A program made the position numbers and the translations under genes. Below are positions 1-9,457 of a DNA stretch of 15,120 nt, in pieces; position 1 is the first letter of the stretch; each line of letters opens with the position of its first letter. This DNA comes from Cyclostephanos tholiformis (taxonomy: Eukaryota; Bacillariophyta; Thalassiosirophyceae; Thalassiosirales; Thalassiosiraceae), in contig JALLPB010000509.1 of NCBI GenBank assembly GCA_036939975.1, forward strand, positions 1 to 15,120. The letters run 5' to 3'. The notes below the pieces were generated by a model. The model did no database searches and was not told the origin of the DNA. It saw only the letters and a list, made by a program, of their open reading frames with translations.

Positions 1-523
1 AAGTGAGCCAAAAAAGAGTGCAGGTCAAATCAAGGTGCTGTTGGTGGTCAGAGGAACGTACGTGCATTAGTTAGAAGCAAGCTATACTTTTGGAAATGGC
101 AAGGCCAAGTTATTGAATTGTGTGGAGACTTGGTGTTGGTGCAGTGTATGAGTTGCCGTAAAATGTGCGGTGTGTGGGTGAATCTGATTGTTTCCAGAAG
201 AAGTTGGCTGAAGTGAGGATGCCTAATGTGCAGGGTGGTGTGGGGGCTCATTTGTTATGTTTCTTCCAAGTGAGCCAAAAAAGAGTGCAGGTCAAATCAA
301 GGTGCTGTTGGTGGTCAGAGGATCATACGTGCATTAGTTAGAAGCAAGCTATAACTTTTGGAAATGGCAAGGCCAAGTTGTTGAATTGTGTGGAGACTTG
401 GTGTCGGTGCAGTGTATGAGTTGCCATAGAATGTGTGGTGTGTGGGTAAATCTGATTGTTTCCAGAAGAAGTCGGCTGAAGTGAGGATGCCTAGTGTGCA
501 GGGTGGTGTAGGGGCTCATTTGT
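1..523. repeat. Two-copy direct repeat, ~255-bp unit, period 267
   Basis: Copy 1 (1-255) and copy 2 (268-523) align end to end and are separated by a 12-base spacer (256-267). I count about 11 substitutions and one single-base indel, giving roughly 95% identity. Copy 1 begins at the window edge, so the array may continue to the left. Both strands are interrupted by stop codons in most frames, and I do not recognise a coding function. The open stretch on the minus strand (48-251) is not shared intact with copy 2, which argues against it being a gene. It could be a minisatellite-like segmental duplication or the edge of a larger repeat. Confidence 0.9.
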
Positions 524-866
524 ACAGTGCAGTTGAATTTCTCAAGGTGATGGGTAGTAAACCAAGGTGCTTGAGGTTATGATTCAGTGGAGATCAGGAA
601 GGATTGGAACATTGGACCAAATTGGGCAAAGGGGTCAATTTTGAATGGGATGAAGACCATGTTTTTGTGGTAGAGTTTGCCAATGACGTCATTGCCATGG
701 ATAGGTGGGGTGGTGGAAGTTGCAGGTTTGTTGATTCATCCAAATTTGTGTCGTTTGTGCATTTGAAGATGGTGATCTGCATTGGCAGTGATGGTTTGAA
801 TAATGTTATCACATGTATGATGGTTTGGGGAAGGTGTGGTTCTGTGATGGTGATATCTGCACTGAT
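524..866. other. Unassigned segment between the tandem repeat and the transposase relic
   Basis: This stretch holds open frames on both strands (plus 604-987 and the distal part of minus 594-1316), but neither resembles a protein family I know. The minus frame is a continuation of the piggyBac-like ORF past the point where family resemblance stops, at about 867. The plus frame overlaps the genuine transposase coding region and is probably a chance opening. I see no RNA gene or clear regulatory site. Confidence 0.4.
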
Positions 867-2290
867 CTGCCCACCCTCCCCAACCGGCTTATTCATGAGC
901 CGTCCACCAGCATCACCCATAAATCTCATGAATCCCCATGTTGACTCATCCGCCGCCACGTCCAATTCCACTCGCAATGTCACATGATTCATGTCGTGGC
1001 ACATCGTGCAATAAATCAGGTTGTACTTTGCAGCAGGATCGTACCCCACGTCTCCACGTTTTGGCATAGTTAGATTGTTGTTTAATTTGAAGATGCTCTT
1101 GATTTGTTGCTCAAAATCCACATTGTCACGCATCCATCGCCTGTGAAGGCCACTGGTGCTGCCATCTCTTGCCCCATGATGAATTGGCACACCAAGCCAC
1201 CGTACCAGTTCTTGCTTGGTCACGAGCTTGAATTCGTGCCCATACCCTGCACCCCAGCCCTTCTCCATTACAGAGTATCTGTTCATATAAATCAAAGCAT
1301 TGGTAAAGAATGGCATCCTGCCATTACCATCAACACCAGAATGTTTGGGATCGCAAAAGGGAAGGAGAAGCTGAAGAAAGAATAAAGGGCATCCTCTCGG
1401 CTGTCAGTCTGAGCTGTTGGAGACGGTTTGCATCGAGGAACCCCTTCCAATCAGCCAGCTTCAGGCCATCTTTAGTCTCCGTGCCTCTGCAAAAGGTCGC
1501 GGCATCAAACTTGTTGGGCTTCCATCCACGATAAAAAACATCCACCCGTTCTTCTCGTGAATCCCATCATCATTCATTGGGACAACCTTCGCTCCCGCTG
1601 GAGTAACATGGTCAACATACTTCTTTGACCTTCCCTTCTCCACCACACCATACTTTGGCTGGAAGACAAACTCGCTCCAGTGACCGGGATTATCAACGTC
1701 AGCAAAAAAGGCCGGCGCATCCAACATTGACTTGTAGCCTACAAAGGTGAGGGGAGCACCGGGGGGGACCCATCCGTTGGGAGCACCAGGGATTGGTAGA
1801 AATAGTGACTCCTCTCCCCACCCATCCACGTCAACATCATTGTCGATCAAGCGAAAATGCTCATCAAATCAACAGACAGTGGGCAGCATTGCTGTGTGGT
1901 GTAAATCAACCTCCCCCCCCCCCACATTGCTCTCTCCACCGTCTCCTCCCTCTGCTTGATCATTAGCCATCATTTGGAGGATGGCATCATCAGTCTCCTT
2001 TGGCTCCTCTCCCGCACTGCTAGTAGTGTCATCCATCGTCACCGACATGGTGGAATCGACATGACTTTGAACAAATGGTGATACCCCAATCAAATCGGAT
2101 GGAAAAATGCGAGGGGGAGAGAACGCCCGGAAAACCTCAGCCACAGCGCTGCCAATTCCACTCACAATTGCAGCCGCCCTGCTTGGGCTGGTTGACGACG
2201 GCATCTGCAATGTATTGTGTCCCTCTGTGGACTCGGGGGAGGTGGAGGATTGCTGGGGGGCTCGTCATTGTCAAAAGCAGAAGGCATCAT
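867..2290 (-). pseudogene. piggyBac-like transposase relic, copy A (N-terminal and central part)
   Basis: Remnant of a DDD-type piggyBac-like transposase, the cut-and-paste enzyme that normally targets TTAA. Reading starts at an ATG-ATG pair at 2290-2285. A low-complexity acidic N-terminal segment follows (rich in Gly, Asp, Glu, with a run of 11 C at 1913-1923). Next come a segment with GWxPPGAP and GWMFF-YRGWKP motifs, a PFCDPKHSG motif near 1350, and the block DESTW...GRLMNKP...GGQ (about 950-867), whose Asp (codon 950-948) fits the first catalytic aspartate. The frame is broken by shifts near 2215, 1546 and 1385 and by a TGA at 1869-1871. The catalytic domain beyond GGQ is absent, so the second and third aspartates and the C-terminal cysteine-rich domain are missing. 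The family call rests on motif recognition. Frame continuity across the breaks is clear from reading adjacent frames. Confidence 0.75.
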
Positions 2291-2742
2291 GAGAGAGCAA
2301 TTTTTAAGGCTTTTTTGTGTTTTAAGTGTTGCAGTACATTTCCTAGGGTACATGAGGGAGTGCAAAAATGAGCAAAAAGTGCTCATCTAATGCCGTCTCT
2401 TTCAATGCATGACAACGGATCAATAATTGGACTGAAATTAAAAAGTAGCTATTGATTCTGACGCCCAAGAGCAAGGCAAATCCAATGGTGTCATCTATTT
2501 TGGCTGAAACCTGATTTTTGGCGTTGAAATTTTGTGCCAAAGGCAAAAATTAGCATTTTTCACGCGGTTTTTTGTTTGGCCACAGCTCAAGTCTGGCGAC
2601 TGGACCTAGGTTCGTCATCCCCTCGACGGACACACATGACGTCATGATTGGATACATTCCCTTCCTAAATTCTAATCCTAAATTAAAGTAACGCCATTGC
2701 TTAGTGGTGCCAAAAACTGTAGGGTTTAGTATCCCCAGATAC

Positions 2743-2763
2743 GAACCCGAACCCGAACCCTAG
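2743..2763. repeat. Short telomere-like array (GAACCC units)
   Basis: Three consecutive GAACCC units followed by TAG. On the other strand this reads CTAGGGTTCGGGTTCGGGTTC. An isolated AGGGTTTAG lies about 20 bases to the left (near 2720). The units resemble variant telomere repeats (TTAGGG/TTTAGGG types) but are too few and too degenerate to be a telomere. They could also be simple-sequence DNA at a transposon border. Confidence 0.5.
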
Positions 2764-2790
2764 ACTCCCTGGGGACATAAATGTCGCCCC

Positions 2791-3022
2791 ATTGACCATC
2801 CTGGTCAAACCCAGGGGTCAGGGGAAGAGCACCACCCACCTGTGACAAAGGATTGTGCTGGATCCCAGCGGACGCCTGTATCAAGCGGGTGCCGGGTAAA
2901 CTCCAGTGCAATCTGAGCAACATGAAAACCCATCCCCTGCCAGCAATGCTATATTGACCATCCTACACAGATGATTTCATTCACTGCTGGATGTGCTATT
3001 GTAGGTGGGGTATGTGACAAAG
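2791..3022. repeat. Pair of short motifs repeated in the same order beyond the recombinase gene
   Basis: ATTGACCATCCT occurs at 2791-2802 and again at 2953-2964. TGTGACAAAG occurs at 2841-2850 and again at 3013-3022. Order and orientation are kept, with offsets of 162 and 172 bases, while the sequence between the motifs is not alike. The position just past the recombinase stop is where Ngaro/PAT-type elements carry split direct repeats. The pair may be a decayed trace of these or coincidence. Confidence 0.35.
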
Positions 3023-3048
3023 ACAACCCTTAATGGGGCGTCCTCAAG

Positions 3049-3957
3049 TTAGGAAGCGTCCGCATACTCCGACAGAACACATGTGCTGGTAACGTCATGA
3101 TATGCGTTGCCGTGGACGTTAACAAATTTGAAATTGCGCTTCATCTTTTTAGTCATCCCCTCCGAGTAGCAAGTGAGCTGTTCCCGAATGTACTCTTTAA
3201 ACGTTGCTCCCCGCCAGCGTCTCATTTTTTGAATTTGTGTGTCCGAAAAACCCGAAAGAGCCAGAGCGTTGGCGCCCCCACATCGGAGTGAATGCGTGTC
3301 GACGAGTTCAACGGGTATTTCCCGTGTTTCGGGGTATGCGAGGAGGGTGGCTGCCATTTTGAGTCCCTTGCTTATGTCTTCACCAAGGACATCGCGCTTT
3401 GTGCCATCGCAATAGAATGTAGAGAGGAAACACGATATCAATGCGTTGTGACTGTGGAGATGTACGACGCGTCGTCCCAGGGCCCGGATGGGGCAGTAGA
3501 AGCTGTCACCATTTGTTTCCTGATGCACACAGACCCCTTTCCATCCATTCTTTTGGTTGTCTAATTTGAGGGTTGCGCTATTGGCAGAAAATATGAGATC
3601 TGCCGGTGCATTTTTGGGGAGGCAGCGGAGTTGACCCTGCCTCATTTTCTTGTAAATAGTGACATCCTCCAGTTTGAAATGTACCGTCTGTTAGTTGTTA
3701 TTCCGTTTGCCCTTTACGGTGTACTCCCCAATGCGAAGAAGATAATAAAATGCAATGAGGGCAAGGTCACCCATCGCCCGCATATGCGCATTGCCTGTTT
3801 GGTTGTAGCCTGATTTCACGAGCTATTCAGGTACGCCCGATTCGACTGGAAGCATCTTTCGTGTCGGTAGATCCTTCTTCATATATCCATTGATCATGAC
3901 TTGTAGTGCCAGTAAGAATGTGTCCACCTTGCTTACCTTTGTTGGGTTGTGTCCGAT
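3049..3957 (-). pseudogene. Tyrosine recombinase (integrase) of the DIRS-like element
   Basis: This would integrate the element's circular DNA intermediate by site-specific recombination through a covalent phosphotyrosine. The catalytic signature is visible: an early Arg in LLRIGEYT (about 3735-3715), then HSLR (His codon 3294-3292, with the second catalytic Arg three residues later), then RRW in place of the usual H/W box, and the Tyr nucleophile in FKEYI (codon 3192-3190). The 3645-3049 part is open. The N-terminal part is in the same frame but carries TAA at 3691-3693 and TAG at 3823-3825. Its start overlaps the end of the RNase H reading in another frame, suggesting a fused or tightly packed polyprotein with a frameshift near 3960. 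The C-terminus after Tyr is about 46 residues long. Confidence 0.85.
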
Positions 3958-4794
3958 GGCCAAGGATATCGTCTGCCCAACGGAAGTGATTGCGCTAGTA
4001 ACTGTTGGAGCCTGTACTTGTCGTCCTCATCCAAAGTAACCTGTCCGGACTCGCTGGGCAAACCCGGTGAGGATGCGGATTTGCTGTTCGAAGGTAGTCG
4101 ATTGTAGATTCGGATCGAATCCCAAAGGTGCAAGGTAGGATGTCCAATTTCGTCAACGAGCTTCCCTGGCGATGGAAGTTGCCACCAGTCGTCCAGAGCA
4201 AAAGGCTTCATCCGCAAGGCGGAAATCACGCGCGTAACTGCCTTTGAATTTAGGTGGAAGACTGTCCACGATTGCTGTGAGGGGAGGGGGAAAGACGAGT
4301 TAAACAGTGTGAGTAGGTTGTTGTCGGACTGGCAGTGCCACATGGGGTTACTGCCAAATGATTGCGAGTGGATGTCGGCTATCGCCATGCGTTTTCCGGA
4401 GACGTGCATTGGAGTGAATGGGCACGCCTTGTGTTGTTTGGCATGTAGAGCTAGTGCCTGGACGAGGTGTTCCGCCACCGTAGAACGTCTTGACGCTAGT
4501 TTTGTTGCCCACCCCATAGTCGGCGAGTTGTCGTTGAGAAGGGTGAGCCGTTTTTCCTCAAGAGATCCGCATACAGCCTCCATGGTAAGCCATAGAAAGA
4601 CAAGGCCTGCCATTTCAAGGTCCGAGTTTGTGATGTGGCCCCCCAGATTGGTTGCCGTTTTTATGTCCAAGGCCACGTCCTCTGGCCATTGCCATCGGAA
4701 AATCGTGGGTACGCAGGGTGACCGGTGACAGCTTGCCAATGACGACACCGCCCGCCCCATGTCCCGAGGCATCAACAAAACCTATATAATCCGG
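3933..4794 (-). pseudogene. RNase H domain and connecting region of the DIRS-like polyprotein
   Basis: This domain degrades the RNA strand of the RNA-DNA hybrid during replication of the element. It begins at 4794 directly after a nonsense codon (TAG 4795-4797) that separates it from the reverse transcriptase in the same frame. The first catalytic Asp lies in FVDASGHG (codon 4773-4771). A frameshift near 4715 moves the rest to the frame of the 4778-3933 ORF. There the remaining acidic residues are visible: Glu in NSDLEMAG, Asp in LLNDNSPTMGW and Asp in ADIHSQSFG. The last motif usually reads D-x-x-SR-SF in relatives as I recall them, so R appears changed to Q. The final 60 residues are a linker toward the recombinase. 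All four RNase H acids are present, so decay is by frame and not by active-site loss. Confidence 0.8.
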
Positions 4795-4797
4795 CTA

Positions 4798-6619
4798 TCC
4801 AGTGACCAGTTGTCTGCAGCGGGTGGGCTCCCGGGTCGATTCACGTAGGAGTGTGCGGCATCCCTCAGCGGCCTTGAGGACATGTTGATTTTGGTTGAAA
4901 TAAACATATTTGGGTTTCAATTTCAGGATGCGGTTGCATGGTGAAAGGAGGCTGACTCCCATGGGAATGCACGTGACCGCGTGTTGGAGTTTCGCAATAG
5001 TAGACTCGAATTCGTTGAACGGGATGCCCGCTGTCCCCCCTGTGGCCAGTGCGAATCCACCCCTTTAGGATGGTGAGTAGTTTTTTGCGTTTGGCCGTTT
5101 TGAGCCACATTGTTTTGTTCCTCCCATTAAAATTGAAGCCGAGCAGTGTTTTCAGGGTCGAGTACTGGCCGTCCAGCTGTTTGAGTTTCTTTTCGGAGAT
5201 GGGGTCATCCCCGTTGTCGTCGTCATTGGCTGGGAAAACGTCGTGGATGCCGGTCAATACTGCCGCGGCTGTGTGTACAAGTTGTGATTGCGCTACCAGG
5301 ACAACTAGACTCATGAAATCATCAACGTAAACTTCAATCATTGAGCAAAACGTGCGTCCGGTGTGGTCTTGCGGGAGGTCAAAATAGGAGGTCCCGCCGA
5401 CGGAGTACCCAGCAAATTTATGCTCCAGCAGTGAGCCTACTGGCATGTCTGTGTACTCTGTTGCAATGTCGCGGGCGGTTTTGGTCACTGCGCAGAAGTA
5501 AGGGAGTGACTCGACCCAACCCATTTGAAGTGATGTGGGTACGACAATCATTGTCGGTGCTCCCTCCGGTTGTGGGAGCACGTATGAGAAATTCCATTCC
5601 TCGCCCTCGCGGCAATCTATCCTCCAGAACCCATCCTTAATATCCCACTTTGCCATGAATATTTTTGTGTCTTTGCTTGCCTCTGCAAATGTGTGGACAA
5701 TACGGGAGAGACAATCTCCGATCTGATCAATAGCCCCCTTAGGTGTGCTTTTGACGGTTGTATCGTTGACAGCTGCCAATACCCCACCATTTTTCAGTCG
5801 TAGACGAAATGAGAGGTCCAGGATTGAACGAAAGGCTTTTGACTTGTGTGGGATTGCAGCGAAGGGTGAGATTTTTAGTTGCGCCGGTGGGTTGTCTTTG
5901 ATGTCATCCCAAGGAACTAGACGAGCTTGGCGTTTACCTAGTTTTTCTTTTATTTCCACGTCGAAATGTGTAAGGGCTTCAGGGGATGTTGCTGATTGGT
6001 GTGGTCCCCGCTCCACCGCCTCCCACATTTCTTCGGTCGTCCAGTTGCGCCCTGTTCGCGTGGGGCACCCGAACTTGGCCCAGTCACTCAGTATGTCGGC
6101 TGTGGGGTGACTAAGTGCCCGCCCTGTTGGGCACATGGAGTTCCGATACGGTCCCCGCGTTCGCGATAGGACGGTTGAATCATTGGCGATCTGTCCTCTG
6201 TGTACTGTCCATTGGCTCTGTGGTAGTTGTGCAGCTCTGGCTCTGAGGCGTTGCTTGTGTTGCTTGTTCTGGAGACATAGTAGCCGTTTGTCACTCCCTG
6301 TCACCTCGGCGTTCGTCTCTTCCAGGCGTGGCTGGTCGAGGCCCTCATGCATGTGTGTCGCGATATCCGACGCAACGACGCTACTCTTATCGCTAGTTTC
6401 GGAACTAACCGGCGTTAGGTTATTGTTACACATAGTCTTACCTTGTCCCCCATACAAAAGCTCCGTCCCTGTTTTAAATGTGTCGTCCGGTGGCCTAATG
6501 TGCCCGGTATCGTGTGGGTTAGCCTGTTGGCTAGTCGGTGGTGGCCCCTCCGCCACTCCTAATGTTTTGATAAATTTGCTAACGATGACGGTCTCCATTG
6601 GGCCCAGTGTCGCCGCCAT
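4798..6619 (-). pseudogene. Reverse transcriptase of the DIRS-like element
   Basis: RNA-dependent DNA polymerase. From the ATG at 6619 a single frame stays open for about 530 recognisable residues. Roughly 210 residues of low-similarity N-terminal extension come first. They are followed by RT fingers (FRSILDLSF near residue 265), motif A KWDIKDGFWR (Asp326, codon 5644-5642), LQMGWVESLPYF (motif B region) and motif C YVDDF (Asp432-433, near 5326). LLGFNFNGRNKTMWL and the thumb come next. Near 5037, in a GGGGGGG run, the true reading shifts frame. It then continues through PFNEFESTIAKLQHAV and down to TAG 4795-4797, after which RNase H follows. The catalytic residues are intact, so this is the best preserved gene of the window. 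The gap to the end of gag (6751) holds a run of 13 C (6643-6655) just before the ATG. Confidence 0.88.
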
Positions 6620-6750
6620 TCGTTTTTCCCCTTGTGACCGTTCCCCCCCCCCCCCAGCTGTTGTTTGCGGTTGTTTTTATAATCATGGTGATCGAACGAG
6701 ACCCGTTTCGGTGTTGTGGGCCAGATTGTCCATTGCCCTGTGAGTCGTTG

Positions 6751-9282
6751 TCATAGTGGTTGCTGGTCCTCCCCGTTGGTCTTCGGTTTTTTGTTTGGTG
6801 ATGCTACTGGTGGTGCATTGCCAGACAAGGCTATGACTCCCTTGTTGAGGGTGTCGACGGTTCTGTCGGCGAAGTCGTCGGTGATATCCTTGGCCGACGG
6901 GTGTCCCCCCTGCTGGAGAAAAAGGCATTCGCGGAAAGTGCAACGGCCGAGGATGGACGACCAGCATAGAAATGGGCGTCCATTGGGGTGGACGAACTGA
7001 GGTAGCGTGGGTAAGTTGGTTTGCTTTTTTCCTGCCGCTGTGAGGAGTTCGGCGAGATGTACGCAACCATTGGTTCTTTTGAGGTACAGCGCCATCATTG
7101 TTTTGAGCTTCGGGTGGCGTTCGTCATGCCAGTTCGCGCGCCAGTCCCGAGGTTGGTAGTTGATGGGTGGGGGGTATCCCCCTCCGTAGCTACTCCCCTG
7201 TTCTCCACCGTGGTAGGGGCCATTGCCCCCGTACTGCCCTCCCCCGTACTGCGGTCCTCCAAAGTGGTGTCCTCCGGGGTTATCATATCCTCTCCCCGCC
7301 TGACGCGAATTATTCCTCTCATTGCCCCGACCCCCGCTGCCCAAGCCCTGGGTCCGTGTGTCGGGCTGTCCTCCGTCCTGTCAGGGGGGTTTACGCTGGC
7401 TCAGCCATTCCTGTGGAAAGTTCCCCCTTTTGACTAGGATGCCATAGCAGACATTTTGAATGATGTCCACCAGGAGCAACTGGGGGAAGACGACACTAGT
7501 TCCGTTGCCGAGGTCAAGTGTTGTTTTTACATTGTCAAAATATGAGCGGCCATCGTCGATGATTGCCCACGTGATGTGCCGGCAATGCTCTGCCGTGAAG
7601 TGTGCCTTGATGGCCATGACTTCCCTGAGATCCATCGTGGCGTAAATGTGTCGTTGACCCTTGTAATAGTCACAGTTTGATCCAAAGAGAATGCATACAA
7701 GACCCATAAATGTGGCAATATTATTTTTTAGCTCAAGGAACGTATCCGCTGGGGCACGCCGTGGGTCCTTTTGTAGGCGAACAATCGGTCGCCGTTAGAG
7801 CTTCCTCGCATTCTCTGATGCGCTCAATTTCCCCCGTGGTCCATGCCCTGCAGCACAGGATCGATAGGCCTTTTGCGACCGAGTTGAGATGTGCCACGCC
7901 CTTGCCCGGGTTGAACTTCAGCTCGACGATAGCCTTGACAAGATTTGGATGCGGCGGTCATGGCTCCACTCCATCATTCTAGTGAGCAGTTGTTGGCAGA
8001 ATGTGTCATGGTTCTTCTGCCAAGCGTTGTCGAAGGTAGTCCAGATTGGCTGCACCATATCCCCGCGCGTGACATGGGAGAAGCCCATGATCACCGCGAT
8101 GTCATCATCAGTGTATCGGGTTTTTACCTCCCCCTCCTTCATGGTTCTTTGTTGTACACTTGTGAGGGGCCCTCCAAACGCCTTCAGTCCGAGTGTGACC
8201 CCTTTCCCGATGTCCGCTGCAAAGTCCACTTGTGGCATGGCTCCTGATGCCCCCCTCTGGGTGTGTTGGCCTTAGGTGCGCCCCCATGTGGATGTGGCCC
8301 TAGTGTTGTGTCGAGATGCTGTTCAAGCCACCTGCCAAGATAGTTGTCATCCACCTCCGTTATGGCTTTGATGGCAAAGGAGAGGAAGCTCTCCCTCGTT
8401 GTGGTGGCCTGACCTGCTAGCAAACACCATGCGGCTACCATGGCCCAGGCCTCGGCGTATTCCGGTGTGTTCACCTCCCCGACGTGGGTGGTGACAATGC
8501 GGAGGATGTCATGGGGCATAAGAGCCTTCCCTTCTTGCCTCACGGTTCAACAGCCATAGCAGGATTGCAAGCAGCCTGGGTGCATATACTTCCTCCTTTT
8601 CTCCTTCCGCCCCCTCCCCGTTCCACAGAGTTCCTGCGTGCGTCTGGTCGTCGTCATAGTACTTGAACATGGCTGGCCCATCTGACGATATCTTGCGCTG
8701 AGGGAGCAGGATTGGTGTGGGTTTTTCTTGTGGTTGTCCTGTCTCCCACGAATCCAATTCTCTGGCCCTGGAGGTGTCCCGTAGCTGCGTTTATTGCTGC
8801 AAACTTCATCGGCTCCCTTGTTTCATGAATAGGTACGCTTTGAAGTCTTGGAGGTTCCCCATGACTTCCTTCCATTGATTGATCTTCACAGTATCCCCCC
8901 CCACTGACTGCTGCCAGCGCAGGTCTTGCACGATGTCACTTTGCATGCCAAGGCCTCCTCGTTGTAAGGCGGCGGCCATTCCCAAGTAGATCGTGGGCCC
9001 AGTAGCTACGGGTGTGGGCTGTGTTGCAATTGGTGCGTTCTTGTTGTCTCCGTCAGCCGTGAGCCACTGTTGGGTGATTTCCCAGGGGTGTCACTGGGTT
9101 GACGACCCCCCCCCCTGGTAGGTCGGAGACATTGTTATTTGCCTCCCCATCCCCCCGTGTTTGTTCCCCGAAGCGTGCGCTCACGCTAAGTGCCGATGGG
9201 TCGTCCCTGAACGGGATGCTCACGTTATCCCACTCGGATTCAAACAACGGGCGCCGTTGCGCCTGTGTCATACCCGTTCTGC
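6751..9282 (-). pseudogene. gag-like protein of the DIRS-like element (main part)
   Basis: Probable nucleocapsid/structural protein. Reading leftward from the copia insertion, the coding sense is followed through several frames: FESEWDNVSIPFRD near 9230, a segment with LRWQQSVGGD and WKEVMGNLQDFKAYLF (8940-8830), YVDAPRLLA-like helical segments, then 8543-8184, 8238-7918 and 7707-6751. The last two ORF blocks (7707-7381, 7344-6751) are in the same frame, separated by TGA 7381-7383. The C-terminal part has a Gly-rich stretch (about 7290-7170, with GGG and GGY repeats, RGG-like). It is followed by a Cys/His cluster C-x7-C-x4-C-x7-H (7344 ORF residues 127-148), plausibly a zinc finger binding RNA. 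At least four frameshifts exist. The assignment as gag comes from position before RT and from the Gly-rich/Cys-His architecture, not from a sequence search. Confidence 0.65.
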
Positions 9283-9432
9283 TGAAGGAGAGCACCATTG
9301 TGGTGATTAAACTGAGGTCCTAGATCAATGAGCACGGTGCTCTCTACTCATAATGCATATAGTGGATGTGACCCTTGGCATTGTGAGGGCAACGGCCAGG
9401 CCAAGTCTGGCTAAGGTTCTTACCTTGCTACA
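9283..9432 (-). repeat. 3' LTR of the copia element
   Basis: 150 bp, TG...CA. It holds the inverted arms GAGAGCACC/GGTGCTCTC (9288-9296 and 9336-9344), the small palindrome GAGCAC-G-GTGCTC, and a TATA-like TATATGCA on the minus strand (9361-9354). Seven substitutions separate it from the 5' LTR. One of these (9326) falls in the segment complementary to the primer-binding site. Confidence 0.95.
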
Positions 9433-9457
9433 CACCACTGCAGACACTGTGTGATTG

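Larger units (their letters stand above)
2291..3048. other. Non-coding spacer between piggyBac-like relic A and the DIRS-like recombinase
   Basis: There is no convincing gene here. Short open frames on the minus strand (2343-2546, 2726-2923) show no recognised motif. The right half probably contains the 3' non-coding end of the DIRS-like element, since it begins directly after the recombinase stop. The left half is AT-rich and would hold the 5' flank of piggyBac-like copy A. A telomere-like mini-array (2743-2763) and two repeated short motifs (2791-3022) are listed separately. I could not define a terminal inverted repeat or a TTAA-flanked element end. Confidence 0.5.

Noticed and set aside
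1..523. CRISPR array or LTR pair
   Set aside because: Only two long units with a 12-base spacer, no short repeats with regular spacers, no TG...CA ends and no internal coding region.
604..987. 127-codon plus-strand ORF
   Set aside because: Its second half is antisense to the conserved piggyBac-like block, and its first half has no recognised family.
4309..4728. 139-codon plus-strand ORF
   Set aside because: Antisense to the RNase H domain with all four catalytic acids on the minus strand.
6135..6743. 202-codon plus-strand ORF
   Set aside because: It lies antisense to the start of the DIRS-like RT ORF and has Cys/Ser/Leu-rich text without motifs; a shadow frame.
9433..9457. Polypurine tract before the copia 3' LTR
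   Set aside because: The minus strand reads CAGTGTCTGCAGTGG-like sequence here, not a purine run.
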